64,000 bases of DNA from Acidimicrobiaceae bacterium. Its GTDB lineage: Bacteria; Actinomycetota; Acidimicrobiia; Acidimicrobiales; RAAP-2. The first letter of the stretch is position 1; each line of letters begins with the position of its first letter. The stretch covers positions 9,198 to 73,197 of the forward strand of contig PMLJ01000039.1 in the NCBI GenBank assembly GCA_003158855.1, in the 5' to 3' direction. Positions 39,603 through 49,222 of the stretch are shown here, piece by piece. Both the position numbers and the translations under genes were made by a program. Under the pieces are notes generated by a model that ran no database searches, was not told where the DNA came from, and worked only from the letters and a program-made list of their open reading frames with translations.

Positions 39603-41629
39603 TCAGTTACCTCACTCAGCAGTTCTTGGATCTCGTCCTCCAACGCCTTGATCTCGGCGTCAATCTCCGCCAAAGGACGCGGCGGCAGGTACTTATAGAA
39701 ATGCCGAGTGAGCGGAATCTCATAGCCGATCTTGGTCTTCTCGTAGTCGACCCACGCCTCCGCCACGTACGGCAACACCTCCGCCGCAACGTAGTCATCG
39801 ACCGCCGCGCGGTACGCCGGGGTCTCGAGGCGCTCCGTGACGTCGGTCTCCCAATTGACCGCTACGTCGGGTAGCGGAACGTTCTCGTTGTCGCGCAGAT
39901 CGGGGTCGGGCTGGGGGCGGCCCTTTTTGTCGGTGACGAGTACGCCATCGGGGTCGCCCTGGGCGGCGGCCCTCAAGACTTCCTTCATGAGGTCGGCTGG
40001 GAGGTCGGGACGCACTCGGAGCAGAGCGTCGCTCATCGCCCCGGACGAGTCCCACGGACTCCACATGAGGAAATCGAAGGGGCCAGGAACCCCGAAGAAG
40101 TCCTCGGCGTCGAGGTTGCCGACGGATGGGCTGAATGTCTTCCACGCCTTAGTCTTGGCGACGCCGGCGGCGGTTTCTTCGTTAAGCACCCACTTGACTT
40201 TGAGGGGTCGCTCCACGGTGACGCGCATGAACCCAAGGGCCTCGTTGGGAAGGATCTTCACGCGTTCGCCCTCGATGAACTCTGCGTAGAGACGGGTGAT
40301 CTCGGCAATCTGCTCGGCGCTGATCTCGTTGCGCTTGTTACCGAGGGACTTGCGCATTTTCGTGGACAGCTCGCGCGCGTCGACCAGCTGGACCTTGCCG
40401 CGGCGCTCGGCGCTCTTGCGGTTAGTCACGATCCAGAAGTAGGTAGAGATGCCGGTGTTGTAGAAGAGTTGGTCGGGTAGGGCGATGACGGCCTCGAGCC
40501 AGTCGTTCTCGATGATCCAGCGCCGGATCTCCGACTCACCCGAACCGGCCGCTCCCGTGAAGAGCGGCGAGCCATTAAAGACGATCGCGATGCGACTGCC
40601 GCCCTCTTCGACGGGCTTCATCTTGGCGATCATGTGCTGGAGGAACAGGAAAGACCCGTCGTTGATCCGGGGCAGTCCCGCCCCGAAGCGGCCCCGGAAG
40701 CCCAACTGGTCGTACTCCTTGCGGATATCGGCCTCAACTTTCTTCCACTCGACGCCGAACGGCGGGTTGGCGAGGCAGTAGTCGAAGGTGCGGCCCTTGT
40801 GGCCGTCTTCGGTGAAGCTGTTGCCGACGGCGATGTGGCTGGCGTCTTGGCCCTTCAGCATCATGTCGGAGCGGCAGATGGCGTAGGTCTCCTCGTTGAG
40901 CTCCTGGCCGAAGACCTCGAGTCTGGCCCCGGGGTTGAGTTGGCGCAGGTAGTCCTCAGCAACCGAGAGCATGCCCCCGGTCCCACAGGCCGGGTCGAAG
41001 AGCGTGCGCACGGTGCCAGGCTTGGTGAGAGCGTCCTCGTCCTCGGCGAAGAGCAGGTTCACCATGAGCCGGATGACCTCGCGCGGGGTGAAGTGCTCGC
41101 CGGCCGTCTCGTTGGAGAGCTCGGAGAAGCGCCGGATCAGCTCCTCGTAGAGATAACCCATCTCGAGGTTGGAGACGGTGTCGGGGTGTAGGTCGATCTC
41201 GGCGAACTTGCCGATGACCTGGTAGAGGAGGTTCGCCTTGTCGAGTCGAGCGATCTGGGTGTCGAAGTCGAACTTTTCGAGCACGTCGCGGGCCCCCGAG
41301 GAGAAGCCCGCAATGTAGGCTCGCAAGTTGGCCGCCAACTGGCCTGGGTCATCAAGCAGGCGTGGCAGGTCGAGGGGGTTGAGGTTGTAGAACTGCTCGC
41401 CGGCCACGTTGCGCAACACGGGCTCGACGTTGTCGATGGTGCCCTTGATCCGCTTGTAGCGCTCCAGGACCCTCGCCTTGGTCGGCTCGAGCACGCAGTC
41501 GAGCCGGCGCAGCACCGTGAGCGGCAAGATGACCTTGCCGTACTCGTACGGCTTGTAGTCACCTCGCAACAGGTCCGCCACCGACCAGATGAAAGCCGCA
41601 TTGTTCTTGATAACGACCGAATCGCTCAT
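39599..41629 (-). CDS. hsdM: Type I restriction-modification DNA methyltransferase subunit
   Basis: The 676-residue N6-adenine methyltransferase has an N-terminal HsdM helical domain, the SAM-binding motif DPACGTGG at residues 212-219, and the catalytic NPPF at residues 288-291. The protein ends with a coiled coil (EIDAEIKALEDEIQELL). The ATG at 41629 has GGAGGGGAA before it. Gene order hsdM-hsdS-hsdR with four-base and 14-base overlaps indicates one operon. It should still methylate DNA with HsdS even though hsdR is broken. Confidence 0.94.
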   Translation of the reverse strand: MSDSVVIKNNAAFIWSVADLLRGDYKPYEYGKVILPLTVLRRLDCVLEPTKARVLERYKRIKGTIDNVEPVLRNVAGEQFYNLNPLDLPRLLDDPGQLAANLRAYIAGFSSGARDVLEKFDFDTQIARLDKANLLYQVIGKFAEIDLHPDTVSNLEMGYLYEELIRRFSELSNETAGEHFTPREVIRLMVNLLFAEDEDALTKPGTVRTLFDPACGTGGMLSVAEDYLRQLNPGARLEVFGQELNEETYAICRSDMMLKGQDASHIAVGNSFTEDGHKGRTFDYCLANPPFGVEWKKVEADIRKEYDQLGFRGRFGAGLPRINDGSFLFLQHMIAKMKPVEEGGSRIAIVFNGSPLFTGAAGSGESEIRRWIIENDWLEAVIALPDQLFYNTGISTYFWIVTNRKSAERRGKVQLVDARELSTKMRKSLGNKRNEISAEQIAEITRLYAEFIEGERVKILPNEALGFMRVTVERPLKVKWVLNEETAAGVAKTKAWKTFSPSVGNLDAEDFFGVPGPFDFLMWSPWDSSGAMSDALLRVRPDLPADLMKEVLRAAAQGDPDGVLVTDKKGRPQPDPDLRDNENVPLPDVAVNWETDVTERLETPAYRAAVDDYVAAEVLPYVAEAWVDYEKTKIGYEIPLTRHFYKYLPPRPLAEIDAEIKALEDEIQELLSEVTE

Positions 41630-41736
41630 TCGTTCCCCTCCGCAAGAAGATCCTTGCCAGATCATTACAAACTACGACAGCAATACGACTTTCTGGGTCC
41701 AATCCTGCACCCGCAACCGCCATTACGATCACCGAC

Positions 41737-42729
41737 ATGAAACCGACAACCAGCCTCGTGGATATATCACCGTCGATGGCGGTCGACATCGCTCTGGCCG
41801 GCCGTCGCTTTCCAGTCTCGGTTGGGCGACAGTCTGGATTCGTCCTACTTCCTTTGGCAAACACGGATCGGAAGCTCCAATCCGAAGATCGCGTCAACTG
41901 GCCATCATTCGCCGCCCGTATCGGCCCGCCAGATCCAAATGCTCAGAGAGCTCACGTCAGTGGCGGAGTCACAGTTCTACCTGGGATATCTCAACTGAAC
42001 GTCGATGCCCTCTGCTTTGAACTGACTTGCGATGACGAAGTTATGGAGGAGTTCGAGGCTCCGAACCCCACAGTTCGGGCACTCAGTGATTGGTTGACGG
42101 TGTTTAGATCCTGGATTGCACCTTGGACACGAATACCGCAACTTGAGGAAGTCAGACGCAACCATCCCTTTACAATCATCCTGCACGAGCGAGACGGACA
42201 GGTGGTACCCAACTACTTCGACGGTTTAAGTGAGACCGCGTATTTGGGTGGCCGATTGGTTGATGAAGAGATGTTTGCAGCGGCCGCCGCAGCGGCTTCG
42301 ATAGGCAGAGGTATCCCGGAAGATCACCGCATGATTGCGCGAGCGCAACGCATGCTCGGGATGGGTGACTTTCGAGCCTCAATTATCGACTCGTGTTCCG
42401 CGGCAGAGATTTCGCTGAGTCACTGGATCAGAAAGGAATTCGAGCACCGTTACGAGGACCCAAAGGTTGCCAGTCAACTTCTATCGCGTACCAATGGCAT
42501 TGCCAACTTGTTCAAGATCTACTTCGCGGCGCACGACTCCAATCTAGCTTTCCAACAAATCCAGAGAGACTTGGCGTGGCCGCGCAATCAAGCAGTGCAC
42601 GAAGGGATCCCTTCCGAACAAGCGAAGGCTCAAATCGCCTTATCGATAGCAACGGCGCTTATCAACGAGTTAGCGCCCATCCCGCTTCCGTCATATTTTC
42701 TTAGGCTTCTGGAAACGGAAGCTGAGTGA
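41737..42729 (+). CDS. HEPN-motif protein of unknown function
   Basis: The 330-residue protein has a mixed N-terminal half and an all-helical C-terminal half. The motif RNQAVH at residues 283-288 (R-x4-H, with Asn after Arg) is the catalytic signature of HEPN ribonucleases, set in PRNQAVHEGIPSEQAKAQIAL. HEPN proteins often act as RNA-cutting toxins or effectors. It is divergent from hsdM, about 107 bases apart, in the defence island. No antitoxin-like gene is adjacent on its strand. RNase activity is inference from the motif. Confidence 0.65.
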   Translation: MKPTTSLVDISPSMAVDIALAGRRFPVSVGRQSGFVLLPLANTDRKLQSEDRVNWPSFAARIGPPDPNAQRAHVSGGVTVLPGISQLNVDALCFELTCDDEVMEEFEAPNPTVRALSDWLTVFRSWIAPWTRIPQLEEVRRNHPFTIILHERDGQVVPNYFDGLSETAYLGGRLVDEEMFAAAAAAASIGRGIPEDHRMIARAQRMLGMGDFRASIIDSCSAAEISLSHWIRKEFEHRYEDPKVASQLLSRTNGIANLFKIYFAAHDSNLAFQQIQRDLAWPRNQAVHEGIPSEQAKAQIALSIATALINELAPIPLPSYFLRLLETEAE

Positions 42730-42806
42730 ATTCTGCAGCACGTAAGGCCGACGACGACCTGAGTGGTTCGCCTTCACCCCGACTCCGATGAAAACCCGAA
42801 GGTGAA

Positions 42807-43055
42807 TTACTCTGCTCTGCTCGATTCAAGGGCTTCACGAAGAACGTCCAGATGCAGGGCCAGGCCAACGGTGAACTCACCGGAACGACCTACTTCGGAA
42901 GTTCGCTCTCCCGCAAGGACTCCCACGATCTCGGCCTCCGGCCAATCGAAAGCAGCGGCCGCAACGTGAGGGTCCCGCTCGATGAGAACGGCCAGGAGAT
43001 TCGACCACTGGTTCTCGTTGTCGAGTGGCACGAGGTGACGGATCGCTTTGGTCAT
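42807..43055 (-). CDS. Hypothetical protein
   Basis: The 82-residue product MTKAIRHLVPLDNENQWSN... is compact and mixed alpha/beta. A TACGGT box lies about six bases before the ATG, which would suit a leaderless message. It is downstream of the DUF6308 gene on the same strand with a gap of 115 bases and may be co-transcribed. No family is recognised. Confidence 0.5.
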   Translation of the reverse strand: MTKAIRHLVPLDNENQWSNLLAVLIERDPHVAAAAFDWPEAEIVGVLAGERTSEVGRSGEFTVGLALHLDVLREALESSRAE

Positions 43056-43170
43056 CTAGGGACCGTACCAGTGGCGAGAGCAACCCTCGTCGAGGTTCGA
43101 GCGACGTCGGATCGTCGCCGGCCGTCGCGTCTGGGCGGATCGTGACTCAGGCATCGCTGGTAGTTCAATA

Positions 43171-43929
43171 TCATGCAACTAGCCGCCGAGCTAGCCGACG
43201 CGATTGTTCTTGCTGCCAACGCCAATGCCACGCGATGATGTCGAGGACGCGAACAAGGGAGAGTTCGGTCACGTCGTCGCCACTCGGGTCAATCGTGCCA
43301 AGCGCTCGAATGTCGGCGGCGGCGGTCGCGCGCAGTCTTCGCAGCGCGTCCACAACCTCCTCGTCGCGCAGCACCTGCCAGTAGCGGTACCACCCGTTCC
43401 CCCACGTGAGTTGTAGTGCGCTTCGCACGTAGGTGTCAGTCATGGGGACCAACGCAGGTCGTTTCGCCGCGATGAGCTTGGACGCGGTGACCTGGATGCC
43501 GCGGCGCCCGGCTTGACCGCTCACTCGGAGCTCCAGAACAAGCCGGTTCCACAGTTGACTGGTTGGGGAGGTGGTCGTCCCGAGCACGATTGTAAAGGCC
43601 GCGTCGGTTGCCACGTCCTCGAGGTTGAGTGTCGGGCTGACTTGACCCAGGAAGCCGGAGGTCATCGTACGACCGACTGGTGAGAATAGCCATCGTTGAA
43701 ATACCGGCGTCGTCCCAACCGAGAGACGCTCAATGGCTGTGAGGTCGTCTCGAGTGAAAGTATCGATGTTGGCAGCCCGCGACGGCCGTGCCACGACATC
43801 GAACTCCCGACCCCTAAACCCCGCGAGGTAGGCCTCGAGCGAGGCTCCGGGATCATTGCCGGCTGCGCCGGAGACGAGACGACGCGCAAGGATAATCGAC
43901 GGTTGGGGTGAGCGAAACGAGGCCATCAT
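43171..43929 (-). CDS. DUF6308 family protein
   Basis: The 252-residue protein matches the uncharacterised DUF6308 family by its central SKLIAAKRPALVPMTDTYV segment, the following WGNGWYRYWQVLRDEEVV, and the terminal SLVRVLDIIAWHW. The fold appears largely helical. The function is not known. I take the ATG at 43929, before MASFRSPQPSII; a TTG further upstream lacks a site. Confidence 0.65.
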   Translation of the reverse strand: MMASFRSPQPSIILARRLVSGAAGNDPGASLEAYLAGFRGREFDVVARPSRAANIDTFTRDDLTAIERLSVGTTPVFQRWLFSPVGRTMTSGFLGQVSPTLNLEDVATDAAFTIVLGTTTSPTSQLWNRLVLELRVSGQAGRRGIQVTASKLIAAKRPALVPMTDTYVRSALQLTWGNGWYRYWQVLRDEEVVDALRRLRATAAADIRALGTIDPSGDDVTELSLVRVLDIIAWHWRWQQEQSRRLARRLVA

Positions 43930-44164
43930 CACAACGTAACGGCGCAATTTCGGCGATTGGTGGACATGCCAGAGGACGAAGCGTCAGCCTCAGAGTAGTG
44001 GACTCACCAAGCTGCCTTCGTTAATTGAGAGGCGGCAAAACAAGTGCGCCAAATAGTCCCGCACTCATCGTCCAAGCAGCCGAGGCGCACAGGTCTTTTC
44101 CGGTCGCGACGACGGAGTTAGCCTCAGAGGCCCAACCAAAACCAGATAAAAAGGTGGCCGTACG

Positions 44165-44827
44165 ATGAGTATCGAGAACTGCCTTGATGAAGAACCAGTG
44201 AATTCTCGACGAACGATAGCTAGCCTGATTGTTACGGCGACTGTGCTTTACTTCTGGCTTGCACATGAAGCTGAAGTGCACCATTCGCTTTCCCCATTCG
44301 ATCTCCAGACATTCAGGATTAGTGGGGCAATTTTCGCGACATCTCTTGTCGTGGCTGGGGTCGTGCCTCGTGGCCTCTTTTCAAAACATCCGGTCGCCAA
44401 TGGTCCCTTGGCAGCGTTGGCTCTGATCCTCATCGTCATTGCTGCGCGTGTTGGTGTGAGCGTCGCAATTCATGACTTTGACATCAAGCGAACAAGCGTC
44501 GCCGACGTGGGCCGATTGGCTTGGTACAGCAGCATCCAAGGATTCACCGTGTTCTTTGCTCTGGCCCCCCTCGCCTTTCTTGTCATTGAAACTCGAGACC
44601 GAGCAAAACGCTCACAGGCATTGAGAAATCGTGTCGGCACCAGACCGCCAAACTTAGAACCGAAAAAACGGAATTGCTTCAACAACGAGCAAGACAAGGA
44701 ATGGAGCGAGGAAGGCCAACCACCACCAAGACTCGTTATCTGGGTTGCGGTCATCTTTGTTGTTCTTCTTATTTGTCATGGCTCAGAAGGTGCGAGGACT
44801 GGCAAATCACGCAGACAACATCATTAA
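44165..44827 (+). CDS. Multi-pass membrane protein of unknown function
   Basis: The 220-residue protein shows four likely transmembrane helices: about residues 18-34, 51-67, 80-96 and 188-203, with another hydrophobic stretch near 120-140. A charged cytoplasmic loop lies between about 145 and 185. No motif is recognised. It is convergent with the ASCH gene. Confidence 0.6.
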   Translation: MSIENCLDEEPVNSRRTIASLIVTATVLYFWLAHEAEVHHSLSPFDLQTFRISGAIFATSLVVAGVVPRGLFSKHPVANGPLAALALILIVIAARVGVSVAIHDFDIKRTSVADVGRLAWYSSIQGFTVFFALAPLAFLVIETRDRAKRSQALRNRVGTRPPNLEPKKRNCFNNEQDKEWSEEGQPPPRLVIWVAVIFVVLLICHGSEGARTGKSRRQHH

Positions 44828-44866
44828 CGTGGGGGCGCCAACTTGGCGGCAAAACTGCGCTCTCGA

Positions 44867-45265
44867 CTACGCGGACATTAAGTACCTGAAACTCTGAGGT
44901 GCGCGGGTACCCGGATCGAACTCTTCAAGCGATTGCGGTTCGTCATATGTGACTACCGCTTCGATGAGAATTCCAACGGCATCTATCGTTCCATCAAAGT
45001 ATTCGAAGAATGACCGCTTATCAATGCCTGCCACGTTGGAGTAACGACGCCATAACTCAGCAGGACTTGCAACGACTTGTCCAGAAACGAGGAACTCTCC
45101 GACGACGGCCTTTACCGGCGCAGTCGTGTAGATAACCACTCGTTCGATGTCACTTGCCAAGCGGCGCTTACGAAACTCGACCTGCTTCGTTCCCTCAAGT
45201 ATCGCTTGAGCGAACTGTGGTCGAATGGACATTAGCGCGGCGCGTTGAGCTGTTGGCGTAGCCAT
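44867..45265 (-). CDS. ASCH domain protein
   Basis: The 132-residue protein is a single ASCH domain, a PUA-like RNA-binding fold: ALMSIRPQFAQAILEGTKQVEFRKR contains the typical SIRP and EFRKR segments. AAGGAG lies seven bases before the ATG at 45265. It overlaps the end of the upstream PIN-GNAT gene by 34 bases, so the two are tightly coupled. Homologous ASCH proteins are found beside GNAT genes. It may bind or act on RNA or a nucleotide; which one cannot be told. Confidence 0.8.
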   Translation of the reverse strand: MATPTAQRAALMSIRPQFAQAILEGTKQVEFRKRRLASDIERVVIYTTAPVKAVVGEFLVSGQVVASPAELWRRYSNVAGIDKRSFFEYFDGTIDAVGILIEAVVTYDEPQSLEEFDPGTRAPQSFRYLMSA

Positions 45266-46713
45266 GTGAGTGCTCCTTCATCATTGACTCGCTGAATAGT
45301 CTGCGGTGGACCTTTCAACAGTCTTGTCTTCTTCAACTGTCTAAGTGGCCATGGTGCCGGCAACACACGATCTTGCCGAAACAGAATCGCAAGAACCGAT
45401 CGATCGTCTTCACACATCAATCGAATCTCGGCATCCGGGTACACGGTGCGTAGTCCCACAAGCCGTCTAATCTCATCGGCGTTCGACGACCTAGTAACAC
45501 TCTCCACCACCCCTATGACTGTTATTGCACTGAGATCAATCGATCGGTAGAAGAGCAGGGTGTCTCCCGGCGCAAGGGTCGTGATGAGCGATCTCGACAA
45601 GTACGCCTTCATGATGGCGTTTCCAGACGCGTTCGGACCAAACAGTTGCCCTTGAATTCGAGCTTCAGGAAAGAGGACATCGTGCCACTGTGGCTGAATC
45701 GGTACGACAAAGGCTCGACGTACTAGAACTGCAGGTGGTCCAAAATCTCGATGGAATTGCAGAGGATCGAGTTGTGAACTCTCAGGCGGCGGTCGGCGGT
45801 TCTTTGCCAGAACGAGCTGGCCATCTTGTGTTCTTCCGTCTAGTTCATGGAAGCCAAAGTCCGAGAATAGACGCACGACACCTACGTGGTGAGGAAATAC
45901 TTCGACGTAGATTTGGTCGATACCGTTCTCTTGCGCGAACTGGAATACTGACTTCAGGATCAATTCACCGCGTTTTGCGCCGCCCGCCTGAGGTGCGACT
46001 TTGAAAGTGCACACCTTCAGAAGTTTCCCAGCAAGATCGTGCTCCCGGCCGCTCTCAATCTTCAAGATAGCGAGCGCTTCAATCTCTCCGTTTGCCCCGA
46101 AGACGACACGACAGGGCCGACTCTTCCGCTGTACCTTCTCTCTGAACCAGGATTCAAAGGGGGCGTAGTCAAGCTTGAGCGAATCAAAGAACGGATCGTC
46201 GACTGATAGTTGATAACCGACTCTCTCCTCAACTGTGGGCAACACCGTCGACTCGCCCAGGAAACGCTCAAGGTATTCAATGCCGCCAAGTATCGATAGC
46301 GCGCGATCACCCAGCCCGGCCCGAACTACATGATTACGCAGTCGCCTGTCTTCGGTGATCAAGAAGTCCGTGGCGTTGTTGTCGAGCGACGCAAGCATCT
46401 GCAGATCAACTTCGTCATTTGGAGAAAGCGGGGTTGCGTAGCCAGCCTCTTTTGCAAGACCAGATCGCGCGTCGAAGGGAGCTAGCAGTCGCCATTGCCG
46501 CATCTTCAGTAACGATGCTTGGCGCATTGGGATGCTTTCTGTGTTGCCAATGTCACTCTTCGTCGCAGGGTGCAAGAACAGCTCGCAGTTGCTTTGGAGC
46601 GCTAATTGTTTCAACCGAGTAGCCAACTCTGCATTGACGTGAAGGCGAGTTGGCGAGATGTCTTCACACGCGTAGAAGACATTCGTGTCGAAGAGCAACT
46701 TCAAGCCTGACAC
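45232..46713 (-). CDS. PIN-GNAT-PUA-like fusion protein
   Basis: The 493-residue protein has three parts. Residues 1-145 look like a PIN nuclease, with acidic residues in LLFDTNVFY (D9), NDEVDLQMLASL (D103), and TDFLITEDRRL (D117, D122). Residues about 195-320 resemble a GNAT acetyltransferase, ending VGVVRLFSDFGF. Residues about 340-470 resemble an EVE/ASCH-like PUA fold with GDTLLFYRS and ITVIGVVESVTRS. The GTG start has GAGGAG ten bases upstream. With the overlapping ASCH gene this forms a compact two-gene unit, probably acting on RNA or tRNA. Whether it is toxin, effector or modification enzyme is not known. Confidence 0.75.
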   Translation of the reverse strand: MSGLKLLFDTNVFYACEDISPTRLHVNAELATRLKQLALQSNCELFLHPATKSDIGNTESIPMRQASLLKMRQWRLLAPFDARSGLAKEAGYATPLSPNDEVDLQMLASLDNNATDFLITEDRRLRNHVVRAGLGDRALSILGGIEYLERFLGESTVLPTVEERVGYQLSVDDPFFDSLKLDYAPFESWFREKVQRKSRPCRVVFGANGEIEALAILKIESGREHDLAGKLLKVCTFKVAPQAGGAKRGELILKSVFQFAQENGIDQIYVEVFPHHVGVVRLFSDFGFHELDGRTQDGQLVLAKNRRPPPESSQLDPLQFHRDFGPPAVLVRRAFVVPIQPQWHDVLFPEARIQGQLFGPNASGNAIMKAYLSRSLITTLAPGDTLLFYRSIDLSAITVIGVVESVTRSSNADEIRRLVGLRTVYPDAEIRLMCEDDRSVLAILFRQDRVLPAPWPLRQLKKTRLLKGPPQTIQRVNDEGALTWLRQQLNAPR

Positions 46714-46720
46714 CGTCTAT

Positions 46721-46963
46721 CTACTCCTCAGAGTGACGGCTCTTGACATCATCTCCGTCAATGCCGCTTTGTCCAATCTTCACTTGAAGCCAGTGTGACA
46801 CGTACGACTGAGTGAGGGGGTATTCGAGGATCCATGTGGACTCGCTCAAGCGTGAAGATAGCGAATAACACCAACCAACCTGTCCAGAAGAAAGGCGCAG
46901 CCTCCGACAGTTTCGTACGACGCCTAAACCGCTGAGAGTCTTGCGATCATTCTCTCTGGACAA
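46721..46963 (-). CDS. Possible small leader protein of the PIN-GNAT operon
   Basis: An 80-residue frame ends eight bases before the PIN-GNAT start, and its last codons contain the GAGGAG that serves that gene. The C-terminal half (STWILEYPLTQSYVSHWLQV) reads like a real protein. It begins with TTG without a clear binding site, so its existence is uncertain. The rest of 46714-47147 holds no other supported gene. Confidence 0.3.
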   Translation of the reverse strand: MSRENDRKTLSGLGVVRNCRRLRLSSGQVGWCYSLSSRLSESTWILEYPLTQSYVSHWLQVKIGQSGIDGDDVKSRHSEE

Positions 46964-47147
46964 CCGTTGAGTAACGAGTTCAAGACGACCTTGCCCCTAA
47001 TCGTTACCAACCGAGCGAACTGCGAACCTAAATTGCGGCTCGATCCCGTATGGCTTCATCAAGAGATTGCATCTCACCCGTGGTCATTCCGATACACCCC
47101 CCGCGTACGCTCGAGGTACGGCAGCCGACGACAAAAGAAGGAACTTG

Positions 47148-48521
47148 ATGGAGGCAGCAATTAGCATGATCGGGCCATGGAGGCGCGAAGGAATTCTCGG
47201 CCAAGGGGGCAATGCCACGGTATGGCGAGCTTCCCGACTGGATGACAGCACTCCAGTCGCCTTGAAGGTCATCGACTCGACAAAGGTCGACGACGAGTCC
47301 TATGTCAGATTCATCCGAGAAGTCAGGTTTCTCCGCGACCAAGGGGAGGCACCCGGTATCCTCCCGCTAATTGATTCACATTTACCCACGCGTCCGAGCA
47401 AGCGAGACCGAGCATGGTTGGCAATGCCAATTGCCACGCCAATTGCTGAGGCGCTCGAGGGACTCCCGCTTGAAGGAGTGGTTCAAGCCATGGCCACAAT
47501 TGCAAATACTCTTGAAAGGCTCGAGCGAGAACTCAACGTCGCTCATCGCGACATCAAGCCAGGAAACCTTTACAGACTTGATGGCGAATATCTGATTGGC
47601 GATTTTGGACTAATCGCTCTTCATGATGCCCTGCCCCTGACCGGAAACGGACGCCAGGTCGGGCCTGCCCATTTCACGGCATACGAAATGATTCTTGATC
47701 CATCTTCGGCCGATCCTCATCGAGCTGATGTCTACTCTCTCGGAAAGACGCTGTGGGTGCTCGCGACTGGTCAACGGTTTCCGCCGGAAGGACATCAGCC
47801 GGTGGGCATGAGGAAATTTGAGGTTGGTGACTTCAGACCGCACCCGCGCTCGCACGCACTTGATCAAGAGGTTGACCTGATGACGCGGTTAAGTCCGGAA
47901 GGACGCCCGTCTAAGCAGCAAGTAGCTCGCGATCTTGCGGCCTGGGTCGAGTTGACGTCGGAAGCGCCTGTCATTGATGTTTCGGAAGCACGCATGCGAT
48001 TGCGAGCAAAAATCGACAGGGCAATGAACGCGCAAGATGCTGAAGATCAGTACAAGAATCTGGCGCACGAAGCGGCACGTCGTCTTCAAGAACTCGTCCG
48101 GCCGATTAATGACGAGCTAAGACGCCTCCACCCTCGAACCAAGACCGACGTCATGAACGACAAATTGACGAGCAACGTTCTCAAGAGGCACGAATACCCG
48201 AAGCGAGTGATTTGGGATTGGCGACGCTGCACAATTGTCGCGGCGTTCGAAGGACCGATGGCGACAACCTTGCGCGTAGCTCGTGGTCTCGAATTACTAG
48301 ACGACGGTACCCTCCACCTCTACTTGACCGTACACGTCGGTCCCGAAGGCACTTTCGGGTCTGACTTCCACTGGTCCTACCGAGGAGTTACGACTGCACG
48401 AGTAGGCAGTGTCGAGGCGGAATTGATGCTCGACATTGGAGTTAAAGAATTGGCAACGGCCGCAACCCAAGCGGTCGAAATCTTCGTAGACAGACTTCCC
48501 GATCTCAACGGGATGAACTGA
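47148..48521 (+). CDS. Serine/threonine protein kinase
   Basis: The 457-residue protein starts with a eukaryotic-like kinase domain: Gly loop GQGGNATVW (residues 18-26), the catalytic Lys in VALKV (K40), HRDIKPGN with the catalytic D135, and GDFGL with D152. The DFG-to-APE region is short. A helical linker from about residue 300 leads to a C-terminal domain of about 130 residues of unknown fold. There is no transmembrane helix, so it is cytoplasmic. AAGAAGGA precedes the ATG at 47148. It is convergent with the zinc-ribbon gene, two bases apart. Confidence 0.9.
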   Translation: MEAAISMIGPWRREGILGQGGNATVWRASRLDDSTPVALKVIDSTKVDDESYVRFIREVRFLRDQGEAPGILPLIDSHLPTRPSKRDRAWLAMPIATPIAEALEGLPLEGVVQAMATIANTLERLERELNVAHRDIKPGNLYRLDGEYLIGDFGLIALHDALPLTGNGRQVGPAHFTAYEMILDPSSADPHRADVYSLGKTLWVLATGQRFPPEGHQPVGMRKFEVGDFRPHPRSHALDQEVDLMTRLSPEGRPSKQQVARDLAAWVELTSEAPVIDVSEARMRLRAKIDRAMNAQDAEDQYKNLAHEAARRLQELVRPINDELRRLHPRTKTDVMNDKLTSNVLKRHEYPKRVIWDWRRCTIVAAFEGPMATTLRVARGLELLDDGTLHLYLTVHVGPEGTFGSDFHWSYRGVTTARVGSVEAELMLDIGVKELATAATQAVEIFVDRLPDLNGMN

Positions 48522-48522
48522 G

Positions 48523-48999
48523 CTAAACGGTGGGCGTGCCGCATGCGAAGCACATGGCTGGACCACTCCAGTCATCAAGGACCTTTACGGGCTCCGCGGG
48601 GTGACATGTGAACGTCACAACCTTCATGTCGTCGTCTTCAGTGAGTTGCGGCGACTTCTCCGGAGTTTGGTGGCTAACTCGAGCTGAGACCAACCCGCCG
48701 GAACGTCGGGCAATGCTCCCGATGTCGTCCGAAAACTTCTTCAACATCGGGTTCAATACCTCGTTCACGACCACCGAATGCGCGCTTTGAATCTGGGCTT
48801 TCGTGAACCACGAATTCGGAGGCGCTTGGACGCCACAGTACGGACAAAAGTATCCACCCTCAAGAGGCTGCACTGGCTCTTCTTCGCCGAGCGCCGGCCG
48901 TACCTTGAGTTCGCGTTCACAAGTTGGACACTCGCGCCGCAGGAATCCGTCGGAATCTAATGGGACCAACATGGAAAGTTCCGCGTTGCCATCGCTCAA
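48523..48999 (-). CDS. Zinc-ribbon protein of unknown function
   Basis: The 158-residue protein has Cys pairs in ECPTCERELKV, GYFCPYCGVQAPP and PAMCFACGTPTV, typical of zinc ribbons; a lone TFTCHPA is also present. The middle part is helical and Ser-rich. A TTG start is supported by GGAGG six bases upstream. It is convergent with the kinase and divergent from the second HEPN gene. It may bind a nucleic acid or a protein partner. Confidence 0.7.
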   Translation of the reverse strand: MSDGNAELSMLVPLDSDGFLRRECPTCERELKVRPALGEEEPVQPLEGGYFCPYCGVQAPPNSWFTKAQIQSAHSVVVNEVLNPMLKKFSDDIGSIARRSGGLVSARVSHQTPEKSPQLTEDDDMKVVTFTCHPAEPVKVLDDWSGPAMCFACGTPTV

Positions 49000-49222
49000 G
49001 TGATGCCTCCCTAGCTCGCCTCACATTTCAGAACCGTAAGCGCCACTCGCATCATAGGCAGGAAAGGTGCCAAATTTGCTTCTCCAAGCGAAAAGGGGGA
49101 CATCGGGAGGATTCCGAAAGCTTCCAGTCATATCTTGAAGAGCGCTCCAATCCTTCAGTATCCCGCTTGAATTCGCGCCTTCGACAAACAGCTGTCTTCG
49201 AGCTTGCATTAATTTTCCAGCA

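Noticed and set aside
46967-47164. Plus-strand 65-codon frame before the kinase
   Set aside because: No start signal and it overlaps the kinase start, which has a good binding site.
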